The notes under the pieces: generated by a model
What the model was told of the DNA's origin: nothing
What the model saw: the letters and a program-made list of their open reading frames with translations, nothing else
Databases searched by the model: none
Assembly (NCBI GenBank): GCA_022824585.1
Contig: JAJDZN010000031.1
Coordinates: 1-64,000 of the forward strand
Direction of reading: 5' to 3'
Length of the DNA: 64,000 nucleotides
Source: Bryobacterales bacterium
GTDB taxonomy: Bacteria > Acidobacteriota > Terriglobia > Bryobacterales > UBA6623
Translations under genes and position numbers: made by a program
Shown: positions 57,442 to 64,000 of the stretch, in pieces
Layout of the letters: the number at the start of each line of letters is the position of its first letter
Position numbering within the stretch: position 1 is the stretch's first letter

Positions 57442-58935
57442 ATGCGCCGGTGGCAAGCGATCTTGTTGCTTCTAACTCTGTTTGCGGCAGTCGCTCGTGC
57501 ACAGCTGCCGAACATCGTTGTTGTGTTGGCGGATGACATGGGCTGGGGCGACCCGCAGTCGTACCAGCCCGCGTCCAAGATTCCCACGCCCAACATCGAC
57601 AGGCTGGCGCGCGAGGGCATGCGCTTCACCGATGCCCACAGCCCGTCGGCGGTCTGCACCCCGACGCGTTACGGCTTGCTGACCGGGCGCTATGCGTGGC
57701 GGACGTCGCTCACCAGCGGGGTCTTGGACGGGTTCGGCCCGCCGCTGATCGACCCGCAGCGGGACGACACTGTCGCGCTGCTGCTGAAGCGTTCCGGCTA
57801 CCGTACCGCGGCCGTGGGCAAGTGGCATCTCGGCATGCGCTGGTTCGACAAGCGCGGCGATCCGATGCCGCGCCGGACGGGCGGGTTTCGCCCAGGCGAC
57901 GATGTGGACTACACGGCTGAACTGCGGGGAGGCCCCTTGGACGTTGGATTCGACACGTTCTTCGGGATTTCCGCCTCGCTTGACATGAGCCCGTACTGCT
58001 TCCTGCGGAACCGCTCCGTGGAGATGATTCCAGACATACCCGTTCCGGCCAGCAGGGCGGACATCTTTTCGGGCTTGGCGGCTGGCGTGCGCTCGCGAGG
58101 CTTTCGAGTGGAGGACGTGCTGCCGAGGCTGGCCGAGGAAGCCGAGCGCCTGATCGACCAGCAGGCCGGCCGGGACGAGCCCTTCTTCCTGTACATGCCG
58201 CTGGCGTCACCACACCTGCCGGTCGCGCCGGTTAGCCCCGGTAGCAGTCGCGCCGGTCTCTATGGTGACTTTGTCTTCGAGACGGACCGGGCGCTCGGTA
58301 GGGTCTTGGAAGCGTTGGATCGAAACGCGCTGAGCGACGGCACGCTCGTGCTCTTCACCAGCGACAACGGCGGCTTGTGGCACTGGTGGGACTTTCGCGC
58401 CGCCGATGACGGCGGAGCCTCCCCGCGCACGGCGCGAGGGGATTATGTCCGCGGCTACGGACACCAGAGCAACGCGACCTTGCGCGGCACAAAGGCGGAC
58501 ATCTTCGAGGGTGGCCACAGGGTGCCGTTCGTCGTCCGCTGGCCGGGCCAGGTCGCAGCCGGCACCACCAGCGACGCGCTGGTCGTGCTGACCGACCTAT
58601 ACGCCACAGTGGCGGAGATTGCCGGCACGGAGGCGCAGGGCACTTCGGGCCAAGACAGCCATTCGCTGGTACCCGTGTTGCAAGGGAGCGGCGGCTCGGG
58701 GCGGACCTCAGCCGTTCACCACTCTTCCCGAGGCATGTTCGCCATCCGCAAGGGTGACTGGAAGCTGGTTGCCGGCCGCGGCTCTGGCGGGTTCACCGTT
58801 CCTCGCGAGATCGACGGGTCGGGCGGCCAGCTCTACGACTTGGCGGCCGATCCGCAGGAGACTGAGAACCTGTATGGCTCCCGGCCCGAGGTCGTCGCGG
58901 AACTTGAGGAACTGCTGCGGGCGATCCGGCAGTGA
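57442..58935 (+). CDS. Secreted arylsulfatase A-like sulfatase
   Basis: 497 residues from ATG 57442. A signal peptide (WQAILLLLTLFAAVARAQ) leads into NIVVVLADDMGWGDP (metal ligands) and the sulfatase signature VCTPTRYGLLTGRYAWR, where Cys72 is the formylglycine site. GKWHLGMRW, SPHLPVAPV, LFTSDNGG and FEGGHRVPFVVRWPG complete the active site and the family fold; the C-terminus reads LYDLAADPQETENLY. It should hydrolyse sulfate esters outside the inner membrane and probably acts on sulfated polysaccharide. The in-frame extension back to 57223 is not coding-like. Divergent from receptor 3. Confidence 0.92.
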   Translation: MRRWQAILLLLTLFAAVARAQLPNIVVVLADDMGWGDPQSYQPASKIPTPNIDRLAREGMRFTDAHSPSAVCTPTRYGLLTGRYAWRTSLTSGVLDGFGPPLIDPQRDDTVALLLKRSGYRTAAVGKWHLGMRWFDKRGDPMPRRTGGFRPGDDVDYTAELRGGPLDVGFDTFFGISASLDMSPYCFLRNRSVEMIPDIPVPASRADIFSGLAAGVRSRGFRVEDVLPRLAEEAERLIDQQAGRDEPFFLYMPLASPHLPVAPVSPGSSRAGLYGDFVFETDRALGRVLEALDRNALSDGTLVLFTSDNGGLWHWWDFRAADDGGASPRTARGDYVRGYGHQSNATLRGTKADIFEGGHRVPFVVRWPGQVAAGTTSDALVVLTDLYATVAEIAGTEAQGTSGQDSHSLVPVLQGSGGSGRTSAVHHSSRGMFAIRKGDWKLVAGRGSGGFTVPREIDGSGGQLYDLAADPQETENLYGSRPEVVAELEELLRAIRQ

Positions 58936-59087
58936 TGCTTGCAAGCGGGAGGCGGCTGCGAGAGCGGATCTTTCAGCTGCTCAGGGTGCGCCGGAATCTC
59001 GGGGATTCTCGTGCCCCGATTTGCTGAGGCTGCATCCCAGAGCGTCGCGTCTGCGGGCATGGCCGAGGACGCACTCGTTGAGAAACT

Positions 59088-59969
59088 TCAGGCGCCTGTC
59101 AGGTCGCGCAGAGCTTTTCGGTCGCGAACGAACGCATCCATGCACTCGCGCTGTTTCGCGGGGTCGCGATGGTCGATGTACTCCATATGCAGCGACACGG
59201 GCGTTCCCGCGCTGACCTCGGCGCTCACCATTTCGAACAACTCCGGGTCGACTTGCCCGGTTCCCAGGGGCACGTTGACGGCCTTGCGGCCTTGCCAGCT
59301 GAAATCCTTCATATAGACCACGCGGACGCGACTGCGGATCACTCGCCACAGCACCGGCCACGACAGGCCAGCTTCGGCGGTGGCGTGGCGAAGATCGAAG
59401 ATTGCCGATACCTGCTTCTCGGGAACTCCCTCCAGAAGCCGGTGAGTGTCCCAAACAGTTCCGCCGACGATGCTCCTGCCGGCGTGGTTTTGGTAAAGTC
59501 CCGCGAGCCGAAACCGGCTCAGGTAGTCGGCGAGACGCAGCACAGTCTGGCGATGCTCGTCGAGCTGGGCGAGGATAGGGCGCTTGAAATCGTAGCGGTA
59601 GTAGGCCATGCGGAACCACTTGATGCCGAGGCTGTCTGCGGTCTTGATCACTCGCTGCGAGAGCGGATCGTCGGCGTCCTTGATGTCGGTGGTGATCATT
59701 GTGACGCTTCGGTTGCGCTTCTCGAGAGCCCGGACCAGCAGTGGCAGATCGCGTTCGACGTGCTCCGGTTCGACCTGTCCGCCTTTGCGGACGGTGGCTT
59801 CGATGCCGTCGAGGTCGTTTTCTTCGAGAAAGGCCGCGACCTCATCGAAGGAGAGCCACTGCAGGTGCTTGGCAAACGCGAGCACCGGTCCAAAACGCTG
59901 ATCGGAAGCCGGCACGGCGCTGGCAAGGGCGGCGCCCGCGCCCAGTTTCACGAGTTCTCTTCTGTTCAT
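59088..59969 (-). CDS. Tat-exported sugar phosphate isomerase/epimerase-like TIM-barrel protein
   Basis: 293 residues. Tat-like N-terminus (NRRELVKLGAGAALASAV), then a xylose-isomerase-like barrel. Expected metal ligands can be seen in DGIEATV (Glu), IFDLRHATAEAG (Asp and His) and SLHMEY (Glu), with LYQNHAG as the conserved His strand. Members isomerise or epimerise keto sugars or act as endonuclease IV-like hydrolases. Exported versions are common in glycan-degrading Planctomycetes and Acidobacteriota and often lie with Gfo/Idh/MocA enzymes. An A/G-rich ribosome site precedes the ATG. Substrate unknown. Confidence 0.82.
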   Translation of the reverse strand: MNRRELVKLGAGAALASAVPASDQRFGPVLAFAKHLQWLSFDEVAAFLEENDLDGIEATVRKGGQVEPEHVERDLPLLVRALEKRNRSVTMITTDIKDADDPLSQRVIKTADSLGIKWFRMAYYRYDFKRPILAQLDEHRQTVLRLADYLSRFRLAGLYQNHAGRSIVGGTVWDTHRLLEGVPEKQVSAIFDLRHATAEAGLSWPVLWRVIRSRVRVVYMKDFSWQGRKAVNVPLGTGQVDPELFEMVSAEVSAGTPVSLHMEYIDHRDPAKQRECMDAFVRDRKALRDLTGA

Positions 59970-60055
59970 CCCTTCATTTCCTCTGTAGGCCGGCCGTCTG
60001 GCTCAGCAGCCGGTTGCCTGACAGGGTAGCTCATGGTGCCGGTTGCCGAGGCGGC

Positions 60056-60796
60056 TCAGGCGGAATTCTGCAATCCAAGGCGGCGCGATGTCGAGGGCAG
60101 GCCGCCGTAGCGCCGCTCGCGGCGGCGAAAGGATTCAACCGCCCGGCGCAATTCCTCGCCGCCAAAGTCCGGCCACAGCGTTTCGACGAACACCAATTCC
60201 GCGTAGGCCGATTCAAACAGCAGGAAATCGCTCAGTCGCTGTTCGCCGCTCGTGCGGATGATCAGGTCGACCGGCGGCGTCTCGGGATCGGAGTGGCAGG
60301 CGCGGTTGACCTGTCTCAGGAAGCCGCGCTCATCGCAGGGCTCGTCCGCCCTGAGCCCGGCGGCCGCGCCCAGAATGGCTGAGCGTCCGGAATAGTCGAC
60401 GGCCAACCGCAGGTAAAGCCGCGGCCCGTCTCGTGTCGCGAGTTCGGCCGTCTCGATCGCACGGACTAGGGCGGGCGACAAGCGGTCTCGTCGGCCGATC
60501 AACCCGATCCGCACTCCGCGCCGACGACAGTTCGTTCGCTCGCGGACTAGGAACGACTCGAGCAACCCCATCAGCACCGACACCTCGTTGGCTGGCCGTC
60601 GCCAGTTGTCGGCAGAGAATGCGTAGAGCGTCAGCGTTGTGATCCCAAGCGCAGGAGCGGCTTCCACCGCGCGTCGCACTGCGTCGGCCCCGCGCCCGTG
60701 CCCCTCCGTGCGCGGGAGCCCACGCGCTTGGGCCCAGCGGCCGTTGCCGTCCATGATCAGGCCGACGTGCAGCCCTTCGTTAGGCGATCTGGCCAT
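60056..60796 (-). CDS. uppS: Isoprenyl transferase (undecaprenyl diphosphate synthase-like)
   Basis: 246 residues from ATG 60796, with TGAGGAA about 8 bases upstream; ATG 60811 is an alternative. cis-prenyltransferase motifs are all present: HVGLIMDGNGRWAQARGLPRTEGH (catalytic Asp16 and the diphosphate-binding P-loop), TLYAFSADNWRRP, LRLAVDYSGR, LIIRTSGEQRLSDFLLFESAYAELVF and LWPDF. It elongates farnesyl diphosphate with isopentenyl units to the C55 carrier lipid for peptidoglycan and glycan synthesis. The usual neighbours cdsA, dxr and frr are absent. Confidence 0.95.
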   Translation of the reverse strand: MARSPNEGLHVGLIMDGNGRWAQARGLPRTEGHGRGADAVRRAVEAAPALGITTLTLYAFSADNWRRPANEVSVLMGLLESFLVRERTNCRRRGVRIGLIGRRDRLSPALVRAIETAELATRDGPRLYLRLAVDYSGRSAILGAAAGLRADEPCDERGFLRQVNRACHSDPETPPVDLIIRTSGEQRLSDFLLFESAYAELVFVETLWPDFGGEELRRAVESFRRRERRYGGLPSTSRRLGLQNSA

Positions 60797-60807
60797 CTTG
60801 TGTTTCC

Positions 60808-60999
60808 TCATGTCGCCTCGCGACCCGCGCACGCAGGTCGCCGGTGTCGTCGCGGGACGCGGCTGGTTCCGCCTCCCGGCCGAAGCTGCGCAGGACTTGC
60901 TCCAAGACGGGGCGCATTCGTAGCACCCGTTTGCTTCGGATTGCCCAGTCCCAGAGTGGCTCGAAGTTCGTCCACTCGGCGGGGAAGTTGCAGCGCCAT
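60808..60999 (-). CDS. Possible small ORF upstream of uppS
   Basis: A 63-codon frame starts at ATG 60999 with AAGGAG 8 bases upstream and ends in an ATGA overlap with the alternative uppS ATG at 60811, which is a classic coupling arrangement. Its amino-acid composition is not protein-like. The neighbouring frame (stop at 60780, open back to 61085) reads more like a real protein: RWRCNFPAEWTNFEPLWDWA, then RSKRVLRMRPVLEQVLRSFG. That frame has no convincing start. A frameshifted small gene or a leader ORF are both possible; neither is secure. This is the only content seen between 60797 and 61131. Confidence 0.25.
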   Translation of the reverse strand: MALQLPRRVDELRATLGLGNPKQTGATNAPRLGASPAQLRPGGGTSRVPRRHRRPACAGREAT

Positions 61000-61108
61000 C
61001 GTTCTCGCTCCTTGTGTGTGGCGGGGCCGCCAAGGGAACCGCTCGAGGTCAGTATCGGCAGCGTGCCGCGCCAATACGTGAGCAAAAAGTGAGGGTTTGG
61101 TGATCTTT

Positions 61109-61137
61109 CGCTGAAACCGGTTGAAACCGGTTCAGCG
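61109..61137 (-). terminator. Hairpin at the end of the winged-helix gene
   Basis: Inverted repeat: the arms CGCTGAA[A]CCGG and CCGGTTCAGCG flank a short loop and contain a direct repeat of GAAACCGGTT (61113-61122, 61123-61132). It overlaps the stop codon of the 61132 gene. No T-run follows directly, so it may be a terminator or an mRNA-end hairpin. Confidence 0.4.
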
Positions 61138-62508
61138 GGGCCGCTTGGTCAGCCCGGCAGACAGGCCTGAGCCGAACATGAGGCCTTCGAAGACGCTGAT
61201 GGCGACCTTGGTCACTGTCCCTGGCTCCTGCTCCCCGAGCAAACGGGCCAATGGCCCGAGGCCGACCTGGGATCCGGGGAAACTCTGCGCCATGAAATCG
61301 AGGCTTAATGCCCCGAGGGCGCGGCCGCTCCAACCCAGTATCCCGGCCCCGAATGCGCAGGCGAGGCCGGTCAGGAGAGCCACCCGGGCCCGGTCGAGCC
61401 CATGCGGCGTGGCCATGCCACCCTCTGCGGTCGGCGTGCCCAGCCCGTACCCTAGACCGACGGCGCCGCCGAGGACCAAGCCCTCCACCGCACCGGCCAG
61501 CGGCGAGAGATCGCGGCCGAACAGACCCTCGAGCACGAGCCGTCCCACGAGATGTGCGGCCGCGCCGACCGCCAGGCCGCTGGAGGCGCCCGCCACTGCG
61601 AGCGCCAGCCGGCGCTGAGCGCGAAATGCGGCTTCCGCGGTGGCGAGCCCGGCCCCGACTCCTGCGGCTGCGATACCGCCGACTACCATTCCGAGTAGCG
61701 GGAGGACAGCCAGCACTCCGTTGTCCGCTGTCGACCCAGGCCCGAAGCGAAGGACAAGGCTGCCGACGAAACCGGCGATCGCACCAGCCGCTGCTCCACC
61801 GGCCGCCGCGGCCATCCACCGACGACGGGCCAGCCCGGCCGCGCCTCGGATACGAAGCAAGAATAGGGTCGCCGCGGCAGTTAGCCATCCCCGCCTTCCT
61901 AACAACGGAACCGGCCCCGCCGCTGGTACGTCCCACCGGGTCTCGCGCAAATATGCGAGCGCCACGGCGTGGCCCTCGCTGCTGTCTAGCCTGTCCAGAG
62001 CCTTCTGCGTGCCCAGCTCATGCAGGGTCTCGGCGGCCTGTCGCATTCGGTCGTCCGCAGCTTCTCCGGCGTCGGACTTGGCAGCGAGCAATGCTTCCAG
62101 CGCCTTGTCGAGGGAGGCGCTCGCGTCGGGTTCCTCAGGGGTGTCCCGTACAGGCTCCAAAGGCCCCACATCCGGCTCTTCGACGACGTCGTCGCGTACA
62201 AAGCGATAGCCGTGCCTCGGCACCGTGCGAATAAAGGTCGGCTCCCGCGGGTCGTCACCGAGAGTGCGTCGGAGGGTCCGGACCGCTTGGCTCAAAGCGC
62301 CATCGCTGACCACTACGTCGCTCCAGACCGCATCGAGGATGTCGATCCGCGAGACGGCCTCGTCGCGCCGTTCGATGAGCAGGACCAGCAGGTCGAAGCA
62401 ACGCGGGATCAGCGGCAGCTCGCGGCCATCGCGGACTAGCGCCCGTCGGGCGGGGGACAAGATGTGGCCTGAGAACCGGTAGCGGGGTTTGCCCGGCGAT
62501 GATCGCAT
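61132..62508 (-). CDS. Winged-helix transcriptional regulator fused to a polytopic membrane domain
   Basis: 458 residues. Residues about 8-105 form an OmpR/CadC-type winged helix (FSGHILSPARRALVRDGREL, LPLIPRCFDLLVLLIERRDE, DALSQAVRTLRRTLGDDPRE-like recognition region, IRTVPRHGYRFVRD). An acidic linker and a short helical segment (about 110-185) precede a Gly/Ala-rich region (about 205-450) with roughly eight hydrophobic segments and repeated small-residue patterns (GAAAGAIAGFVGSLVL, LAVAGASSGLAVGAAAHLVG, LVLGGAVGLGYGLG). So it is a membrane-bound one-component regulator of the CadC plan but with a multi-pass rather than single-pass sensor part. Signal and targets unknown. A TATACT element lies 11 bases before the ATG. 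Confidence 0.8.
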   Translation of the reverse strand: MRSSPGKPRYRFSGHILSPARRALVRDGRELPLIPRCFDLLVLLIERRDEAVSRIDILDAVWSDVVVSDGALSQAVRTLRRTLGDDPREPTFIRTVPRHGYRFVRDDVVEEPDVGPLEPVRDTPEEPDASASLDKALEALLAAKSDAGEAADDRMRQAAETLHELGTQKALDRLDSSEGHAVALAYLRETRWDVPAAGPVPLLGRRGWLTAAATLFLLRIRGAAGLARRRWMAAAAGGAAAGAIAGFVGSLVLRFGPGSTADNGVLAVLPLLGMVVGGIAAAGVGAGLATAEAAFRAQRRLALAVAGASSGLAVGAAAHLVGRLVLEGLFGRDLSPLAGAVEGLVLGGAVGLGYGLGTPTAEGGMATPHGLDRARVALLTGLACAFGAGILGWSGRALGALSLDFMAQSFPGSQVGLGPLARLLGEQEPGTVTKVAISVFEGLMFGSGLSAGLTKRPR

Positions 62509-62573
62509 CGACTTCAGGCAGTATACGCGGCCGGGACAACCACCCTCTCACTGGCAAGACGCGAAGCGTCCGG

Positions 62574-64000
62574 TCAGTCTCCTGCACGACGCAAGAGCGC
62601 AACCCAGTCCTTGGCGGCATCGCCCGGTGCCGGCCCGATCTGGACCGTTCCTGGCCCGGACACGGCGACGCCATCGGCCAAGGGCCCGCCGTCGGACGGA
62701 TCGAACCAAGAAACTTTGAACTCACCCTCGGTGCTTTCCAGGTCTAGGCTTGCGCTCCCACCTGACGGAATGTAGACGGCATAGATCTCGCCCGGCTTCG
62801 CCAGCACAAATGCCCCACTGCTCGGCGCGAGCTGATCGGCCGGGAGCATCTCTTGGAACGGCAGGTGCCTGTGGAAGAACTCGAGCGCGTGGCGGGTCAT
62901 CGACCAGATCTGAGAGCGGGAGCGAAAGTCCTCGAGGTTGAGGTCATTGTGGGGATACATGTACCCGAAGTACCATTCAATCCCCCAGCTTCCCGCCATG
63001 AGAGTCGCCCAGAGATGGTCGCGACGCTCATCGTGCCGGGACTCGTCTTCCGAGTCGGGCGCGACGCCGTCCCGTCCCGTGCGCTGCTCGTCGAAGGACA
63101 CCAGCCATGGCCGGCCTGCCTCGCGGGATCTGCGCATCCATTCGATGAGCGCCGTGTGCACGACCGGGTCTTCGCGGATCTGCATTGACGCGCCTTCGAA
63201 ATCCTCGAACCCGAGCAAGGGCGCGTAGTGCCTTTCGTGGTGTTCGACGGTCGCATGCGTGTGCATGACAACGGGATGGTCGTACGGATCCAGCCGGCGC
63301 AGGGCCGACGCATGGGCCTTGCGCTGCTCGGTGGAATTCGTGTTTTCCTCCCCGAGGTTCCAGATCAGAGCGGGATGGTGGGCGAAACGGGCGACGAGTT
63401 CTCGGTAGTAGAGCTTGCGGTCCGGCCCCAGATCGCCATCGTCCAGCAGGTGGTCGTTCTCCGTCTCCGCCGTGACAACGTGCAGCAGGATCCCCAATCG
63501 GTCGGCGTGTGAAAAGACAATCTCCCACTGCTCGAGCTTGCTCACGTCGAATCGATCGAAAGTCGCGGGGTCGATCCACGGCCAAGCGTCGTCACCGTCC
63601 CCGCTGACGTTCTGCGGCAGGAAGTAGATCGAATTCACGCCCTCCGAGGCCAGGTAATTGAGCGCACCGATCAGCCCCTTGCCCTTGCCGTCCTGCCAAG
63701 AGGGATCGCCTTCGCGCCAGTCGCGGAGGTGCGGCTCGTAGCGGTGCAGGAACGCCTCTCGGCGGCCTGTCTCGGCATCGCGGTCGCGAGTCCCGTCGAA
63801 GTCTGCGTAGGCCAGTAGGTTCTCCGGGCTGTCCGCGCCGCCCTTGAGAAAGTAGCCGCCGTCTCCCGCGAACCTCGGGTAGCGCTCTCCGACGTATTCG
63901 AGTCGTCCGCGGGAGCGGAAGTCAGGAGGCTGCTTGTCGGACCCGGCAACTATGAACTCGCCCGTCGCTCCGTCGAATGCCGCCGGCTGGCCGGCCGCGT
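62574..64000 (-). CDS. DUF5060-like secreted glycoside hydrolase-type protein (N-terminus beyond window)
   Basis: Open without a stop from the right edge (reading AAFDGATGEFIVAGSDKQPP) to the stop at 62574, 475 codons in the window. The upstream part GRLEYVGERYPRFAGDGGYFLKGGADSPENLLAY and YADFDGTRD matches DUF5060/DUF5605-type proteins. The centre is a TIM barrel (LNYLASEGVNSIYFLPQNVSG, LYYRELVARFAHHPALIWNLGEENT with a likely catalytic Glu, WLVSFDEQ, HTHATVEHHE). The last about 90 residues form the small beta-sandwich often called a putative collagen-binding domain (FVLAKPGEIYAVYIPSGGSA). Probably a glycosidase acting on an unknown polysaccharide. The GTG in the middle of the frame is not the true start. 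Confidence 0.8.
   Translation of the reverse strand, partial: AAGQPAAFDGATGEFIVAGSDKQPPDFRSRGRLEYVGERYPRFAGDGGYFLKGGADSPENLLAYADFDGTRDRDAETGRREAFLHRYEPHLRDWREGDPSWQDGKGKGLIGALNYLASEGVNSIYFLPQNVSGDGDDAWPWIDPATFDRFDVSKLEQWEIVFSHADRLGILLHVVTAETENDHLLDDGDLGPDRKLYYRELVARFAHHPALIWNLGEENTNSTEQRKAHASALRRLDPYDHPVVMHTHATVEHHERHYAPLLGFEDFEGASMQIREDPVVHTALIEWMRRSREAGRPWLVSFDEQRTGRDGVAPDSEDESRHDERRDHLWATLMAGSWGIEWYFGYMYPHNDLNLEDFRSRSQIWSMTRHALEFFHRHLPFQEMLPADQLAPSSGAFVLAKPGEIYAVYIPSGGSASLDLESTEGEFKVSWFDPSDGGPLADGVAVSGPGTVQIGPAPGDAAKDWVALLRRAGD

Noticed and set aside
61109-61137. Direct repeat of GAAACCGGTT as a regulator-binding tandem site
   Set aside because: It overlaps a stop codon and folds into a hairpin, so a transcript-end structure is the simpler reading.

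Overview
The window is GC-rich, densely coded chromosomal DNA, most probably from an Acidobacteriota genome (Bryobacterales/Solibacter-like lineage). The reasons are three very long Oar-type TonB-dependent receptors with an N-terminal carboxypeptidase-regulatory domain, a MacB/FtsX-type orphan permease of the ADOP kind, several secreted sulfatases, DUF1549/DUF1553 and DUF1501 proteins, Tat-exported aldo/keto reductases and Gfo/Idh/MocA enzymes, and bacillithiol genes. This assignment rests on gene content; there is no rRNA gene. No CRISPR array, insertion sequence, prophage or plasmid function was found.

Layout: 1-5 kb holds a thiamine-diphosphate enzyme (cut by the left edge), a Tat aldo/keto reductase, an orphan ribbon-helix-helix antitoxin and an arylsulfatase. 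5-12.1 kb, minus strand, holds a propeller-DUF3604 protein and a four-gene operon of secreted proteins sharing a PDLxGxW...RWEGDTLVVE signature, one fused to two VOC domains. 12.4-14.8 kb encodes a sugar ABC importer lacking its binding protein. 14.9-24 kb holds a DUF5131 protein with a tcmP remnant, two Oar-like receptors, a methyltransferase, tRNA-Val and a hicB gene next to a decayed hicA. 24-35 kb carries Gfo/Idh/MocA, sulfatase-like, thioesterase, cytochrome-type PSD1, M1 aminopeptidase and aldo/keto reductase genes.

35.5-45 kb is a thiol and redox block: katG, bshB1-bshA, then an operon cysM-mec-fucD-DUF1501. 45-50.5 kb is more house-keeping: a TonB energy transducer, haloacid dehalogenase, mutL, and a methylmalonyl-CoA mutase large subunit with a small membrane protein. 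50.7-64 kb holds the ADOP permease, the third receptor, another sulfatase, a TIM-barrel isomerase-like protein, uppS, a winged-helix membrane protein and a DUF5060-like glycosidase cut by the right edge.

Taken together the genes suggest a heterotroph on sulfated, probably fucose-containing polysaccharide: outer-membrane receptors plus TonB, secreted sulfatases, a monosaccharide ABC importer, L-fuconate dehydratase and exported oxidoreductases. Two themes stand out. First, at least thirteen start codons without a Shine-Dalgarno sequence have a -10-like TAnnnT hexamer 5-9 bases upstream (exactly 7 in nine of them), which suggests widespread leaderless transcription; genes with a good Shine-Dalgarno lack this element at that position. 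Second, several two-gene cassettes have lost one partner (vapC, hicA, tcmP), and others lack an expected partner nearby (cysO, sugar-binding protein).
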